Source: a virus
Direction: 5' to 3' (one strand)
DNA length: 54,492 nt
IMG/VR virus record: IMGVR_UViG_3300030098_003745
Location: 8,945-63,436 of that record
Shown: piece by piece, positions 52,449-54,492 of the stretch
Layout of the letters: every line of letters begins with the position of its first letter
Position numbering within the stretch: position 1 is the stretch's first letter
The notes under the pieces: model-generated
What the model saw: the letters and a program-made list of their open reading frames with translations, nothing else
Told to the model about the DNA's origin: nothing
Databases searched by the model: none
Translations under genes and position numbers: made by a program

Positions 52449-52904
52449 ATGATTAGTAAACATATTTCCGACAGAGAAGGTGTGTATAGCATAACAGCGA
52501 CTCGTCTTGGTATTGATAATACACCTGATAAAGAACATTTAGACAACATGAAGCTATTAGCTGAAAAGATCTTCGAGCCACTAAGAAAGTGGGTTGGAGG
52601 TCCTATTAGAATTAATAGTTTTTATAGAGGACCAGAACTAAACAAAGCGATTGGAGGATCTAACAAGTCTCAACACTGTAAAGGTCAAGCAATGGACATC
52701 GATGATACTGGTTGCCATAAGACTAACGCAGAGATGTATGCTTGGATTAAAAACAATGTAGACTTTGATCAAATGATATGGGAGTTTGGTGATGATAAAA
52801 ATCCTAACTGGGTTCATGTTAGTTATGTTTCACCTGATAAAAATAGGAATAGATGTTTAAAAGCTTACAAGGAAGATGGTAAAACTAAGTATATAGTAAT
52901 TTAA
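52449..52904 (+). CDS. M15-type peptidase endolysin
   Basis: A 151-residue enzyme predicted to cut peptidoglycan stem peptides during lysis. RINSFYRGPELNKAIGGSNK leads to SQHCKGQAMDID (74-85), the SxHxxGxAxD signature of M15-family D-Ala-type peptidases with zinc ligands His76 and Asp83. A third ligand, His123, lies in NWVHVSYV, and Glu112 in MIWEFGD is the likely catalytic base. The first 20 residues have HISDREGVYSITATR, a typical lead in phage M15 proteins. No signal peptide is present, so it needs a holin. It lies just before the small membrane peptide and the terminator. Confidence 0.88.
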   Translation: MISKHISDREGVYSITATRLGIDNTPDKEHLDNMKLLAEKIFEPLRKWVGGPIRINSFYRGPELNKAIGGSNKSQHCKGQAMDIDDTGCHKTNAEMYAWIKNNVDFDQMIWEFGDDKNPNWVHVSYVSPDKNRNRCLKAYKEDGKTKYIVI

Positions 52905-52946
52905 CAATTTGTTAACACTGTAAATATTAATACATTATTCATTATA

Positions 52947-52958
52947 GTGATATTATAT
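52947..52958 (+). promoter_or_regulatory. Repeat of the GTGATATTATAT element
   Basis: The same 12-mer found at 4047-4058 lies two bases before the ATG of the small membrane peptide. If it is a -10-like element, this transcript would be nearly leaderless. TTGTTAACA at 52910-52918 is a possible upstream box. Confidence 0.3.
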
Positions 52959-52960
52959 TT

Positions 52961-53038
52961 ATGGAAACAAAACAAATAGATCTTAGTCCGTTAATATATA
53001 TAACAATAATGATCACTATTTTTTTAATAGCAATATAA
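52961..53038 (+). CDS. Single-pass membrane microprotein, 25 aa
   Basis: The 26-codon frame reads METKQIDLSPLIYI, then TIMITIFLIAI, with one uninterrupted hydrophobic segment (residues 10-25). It has an ATG, a preceding candidate promoter and a terminator straight after its stop. Being next to the endolysin it could be a small holin-like or antiholin-like peptide, but it is short enough that chance cannot be excluded. Confidence 0.45.
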   Translation: METKQIDLSPLIYITIMITIFLIAI

Positions 53039-53039
53039 A

Positions 53040-53062
53040 AAAGGGAGCGTAAAGCTCCCTTT
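53040..53062. terminator. Bidirectional terminator at the convergent junction
   Basis: AAAGGGAGC, loop GTAAA, GCTCCCTTT forms a perfect 9-base-pair stem, with T/A-rich flanks on both sides. It lies 1 base after the last rightward stop and 6 bases before the end of the leftward histone-like gene, so it can stop transcripts from both directions and separates the late rightward genes from the leftward program. Confidence 0.9.
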
Positions 53063-53067
53063 ATTAT

Positions 53068-53262
53068 TTAGAACTGATTGTTCTTTTGTTTTTGAACTTC
53101 AATCCTACATTCTTGAGCTAGCGACTTTACAGTCTGCATAGCTTTTCTTACGCGTGTTCCTGCGGAATTATTCCCATCAACAAATTTAGTAACATCAGAT
53201 TGACAATCGTTAACTGCGTTTTGTAATTCATCGAATAAAGAATCTAGTTTATTAAAAGCCAT
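53068..53262 (-). CDS. Histone H1-like small protein, 64 aa
   Basis: The segment FVDGNNSAGTRVRKAMQTVK, then SLAQECRIEVQKQK, matches the short histone H1/Hc1-like proteins of Bacteroidota, which typically carry (K/G)GNKAAGTRxRKAxQxLKxLAQExRxEV. The N-terminal half is helical (LDSLFDELQNAVNDCQSDVT). Such proteins bind DNA and may organise the nucleoid. A phage copy could affect host chromatin or phage DNA handling. It is the last gene of a leftward unit, after the outer-membrane-like and ribonucleotide reductase genes. Confidence 0.75.
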   Translation of the reverse strand: MAFNKLDSLFDELQNAVNDCQSDVTKFVDGNNSAGTRVRKAMQTVKSLAQECRIEVQKQKNNQF

Positions 53263-53288
53263 AATTTAATTTAATTTAAATGTTAATA

Positions 53289-53687
53289 CTAAAATTTATA
53301 AGATATTCCTAATTTAAACTCTCCTTCTGAATTTTCTTTTGTAGACATCATATACATTGGATCAATATAAAGATCTTTCCAAGCATTATAAGAATAACCA
53401 ATACCAATGTTCATGTTGTCAGACATTTCTTCAGCTGGAGTTTGTACAACAGCATAGCAGTCACTAAAATAGTATCTACCCCACATATCGTACTCTTCAC
53501 CGTTTTTAACAAGTCCAACAGTTACTTGGTCATTAACCATATAACCGATACCCATGTTATCTGTAACATTTGACATTTCCCACTCAGCGTCGTCTTCTGG
53601 CATGTTAACAGTAGTAATAGCCATAAATTGCGCTGATGAAATATTTGTCAATACAGCAAACAGCATAGTTAAAAATAATTTATTCAT
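53289..53687 (-). CDS. Outer-membrane beta-barrel protein, 132 aa
   Basis: A signal peptide (MNKLFLTMLFAVLTNISSAQ) is followed by alternating strands: MGIGYMVNDQVTVGLVKNGE, YDMWGRYYFSDCYAV, MNIGIGYSYNAWKDLYIDPM and the terminal GEFKLGISYKF, which ends with Phe, the outer-membrane insertion signal. The size suits a six- or eight-stranded barrel. It is transcribed with ribonucleotide reductase, hence probably in early or middle infection, unlike the late-strand lipoprotein at 43507. Made early, it could alter the host surface and block superinfection, but this is inference. It starts 14 bases after the reductase stop. Confidence 0.75.
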   Translation of the reverse strand: MNKLFLTMLFAVLTNISSAQFMAITTVNMPEDDAEWEMSNVTDNMGIGYMVNDQVTVGLVKNGEEYDMWGRYYFSDCYAVVQTPAEEMSDNMNIGIGYSYNAWKDLYIDPMYMMSTKENSEGEFKLGISYKF

Positions 53688-53701
53688 AATAATTGTTTTA
53701 G

Positions 53702-54492
53702 TTATAAGCCTGTTACTTCACACGATCCACCGGCACAGGCTAATTCACCAGACAGATCTGTTTCGTCAGTTGTTTCAACAATGTTAGACAAATTTACATC
53801 ATTTAAAAGCTTAATCCTTTTATTAAACTCTGTTTTTGTTATATCTTCAAACGGAGCTTGAGTATATGTACCACCATCATATGGTAGTACTGATAAACCA
53901 TTATAACACTCTCTGTTATCCCACATCCATTTACCAGCTTTATCCCAGTCTTCTGCTTTTAAACTAATTGTTGCAGATACGTTGTGTGTATTACTACCTT
54001 TTCTATGACCAGGCTTAACCCATTCTGTTGCAACTTTCTTAACTCTTTCAAGTAAATTAAAAGCAGACTCAGTTCTTAATATAGAACCTTTAGGCGCTGA
54101 TTGTGGTATTTCTATAACAGCAGTGTCGTGTGGTCTAAAATATTCATCTTGTACTAAATCAGGATTATGTAGTTTTAAATAATTATATATAGGCTCATTT
54201 TTACCTACACGTAATCTACGTATATAATAATCATTATGCCAAGCGTGAATACCTGAAGATGTACCAAGTACTAATGAAGTAGTGCCAGCAGGTTTAATGC
54301 AAGTTGTTCTTGCTGCTTTATTTATTCCTATTAGTTTTGCTACTCTTGTATTTTCTTTTTTTACTATATTTGCAGCGGCCGTCATATCCAGCTGGAGCAC
54401 AGCGGCACTGCCTATTCCTGTCATTGACACACCTATAAGCGCGTCTTTCTCTGTTGTTTCTTGCCATATTTCTCTTAGATAGTGGAATTCCG
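53702..54492 (-). CDS. nrdJ: Ribonucleotide reductase, class II (adenosylcobalamin-dependent), C-terminal part
   Basis: The frame runs off the right edge; the visible 263 codons start with EFHYLREIWQETTEKDALIG upstream of an internal ATG at 54430, so the start lies outside the window. Conserved parts are TTCIKPAGTTSLVLGTSSGI, HAWHNDYYIRRLRVGKNEPI, KPGHRKGSNTHNVSATISLK and MWDNRECYNGLSVLPYDGGT. They match monomeric class II reductases, which make deoxynucleotides from ribonucleotides with a B12 cofactor. The tail CAGGSC supplies the two redox cysteines that regenerate the active site. The class is assigned by memory of the family; class II enzymes are common in marine phages. Confidence 0.85.
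   Translation of the reverse strand, partial: EFHYLREIWQETTEKDALIGVSMTGIGSAAVLQLDMTAAANIVKKENTRVAKLIGINKAARTTCIKPAGTTSLVLGTSSGIHAWHNDYYIRRLRVGKNEPIYNYLKLHNPDLVQDEYFRPHDTAVIEIPQSAPKGSILRTESAFNLLERVKKVATEWVKPGHRKGSNTHNVSATISLKAEDWDKAGKWMWDNRECYNGLSVLPYDGGTYTQAPFEDITKTEFNKRIKLLNDVNLSNIVETTDETDLSGELACAGGSCEVTGL

Noticed and set aside
1-54492. Circular closure of the genome
   Set aside because: The ribonucleotide reductase gene cut at the right end does not continue at the left end, and I saw no terminal repeat.
1-54492. Stop-codon recoding as in some crAss-like phages
   Set aside because: TAA, TAG and TGA all appear as normal gene ends (for example TAG at 1056-1058 and TGA at 48251-48253), and genes stay open without reading through them.
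1-54492. tRNA genes, insertion sequences or a diversity-generating retroelement
   Set aside because: I found no cloverleaf with a TTCGA-type arm between genes, no transposase-like frame and no reverse transcriptase.

Overview
The window is a 54.5 kb piece of a lytic, AT-rich tailed-phage genome that most likely infects a marine Bacteroidota (Flavobacteriia-like) host. The host call rests on start sites preceded by A-rich leaders without Shine-Dalgarno sequences, on late genes with Bacteroidota-specific surface architecture (repeats starting GCTDP, SprB-like repeats, flavobacterial leucine-rich repeats, C-termini resembling type IX secretion sorting signals), and on a Bacteroidota-type histone H1-like protein. 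The packaging, portal, capsid and adaptor genes look like those of short-tailed phages of Bacteroidota, including the crAss-like group. That placement is by eye and provisional. No RNA polymerase, DNA polymerase, integrase or tRNA gene is visible. The right end cuts through a ribonucleotide reductase gene that does not resume at the left end, so the window is a fragment of a larger genome.

Layout. (1) 1-591: leftward small genes, including a 40-residue lipoprotein. (2) 592-824: a divergent intergenic region with a GC-rich palindrome and G-tract patch. (3) 825-8571: rightward genes for a basic protein, GroEL then GroES, several small beta-rich putative virion surface proteins, a winged-helix protein, an HExxH protein, a 3TM-type holin candidate and a LamG-like protein. 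(4) 8587-17310: packaging and head genes: small conserved proteins, terminase large subunit, portal, scaffold, major capsid protein, ended by a strong terminator. (5) 17379-33035: connector and tail genes, dominated by a 3238-residue tail protein. (6) 33080-43494: a cupin and three ejection-type proteins, the last a 2540-residue polyvalent protein with protease-like, nuclease-like and HAD-like motifs. (7) 43507-51107: an outer-membrane-like lipoprotein, a membrane coiled-coil protein, a secreted thioredoxin-fold protein, six tiny basic proteins, a PAP2-type phosphatase, and two secreted proteins with probable type IX sorting tails flanking a cysteine-rich microprotein. (8) 51112-53038: three related surface proteins, an M15-type endolysin and a 25-residue membrane peptide, closed by a bidirectional terminator. 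(9) 53068-54492: leftward histone H1-like, outer-membrane barrel and class II ribonucleotide reductase genes.

How it fits together. The rightward strand carries virion assembly and lysis functions in tightly packed, often overlapping genes. The leftward strand on both ends looks like the metabolic or early program. GroEL/GroES probably assist folding of the very large virion proteins. The most unusual part is region 7: a phage block of host-type cell-envelope genes, with two predicted type IX cargo proteins, an envelope lipoprotein and a PAP2 phosphatase, placed between the ejection proteins and the endolysin. I read it as a candidate host-surface remodelling or adhesin module. All function calls come from reading motifs in the translated sequence; no database search was possible.
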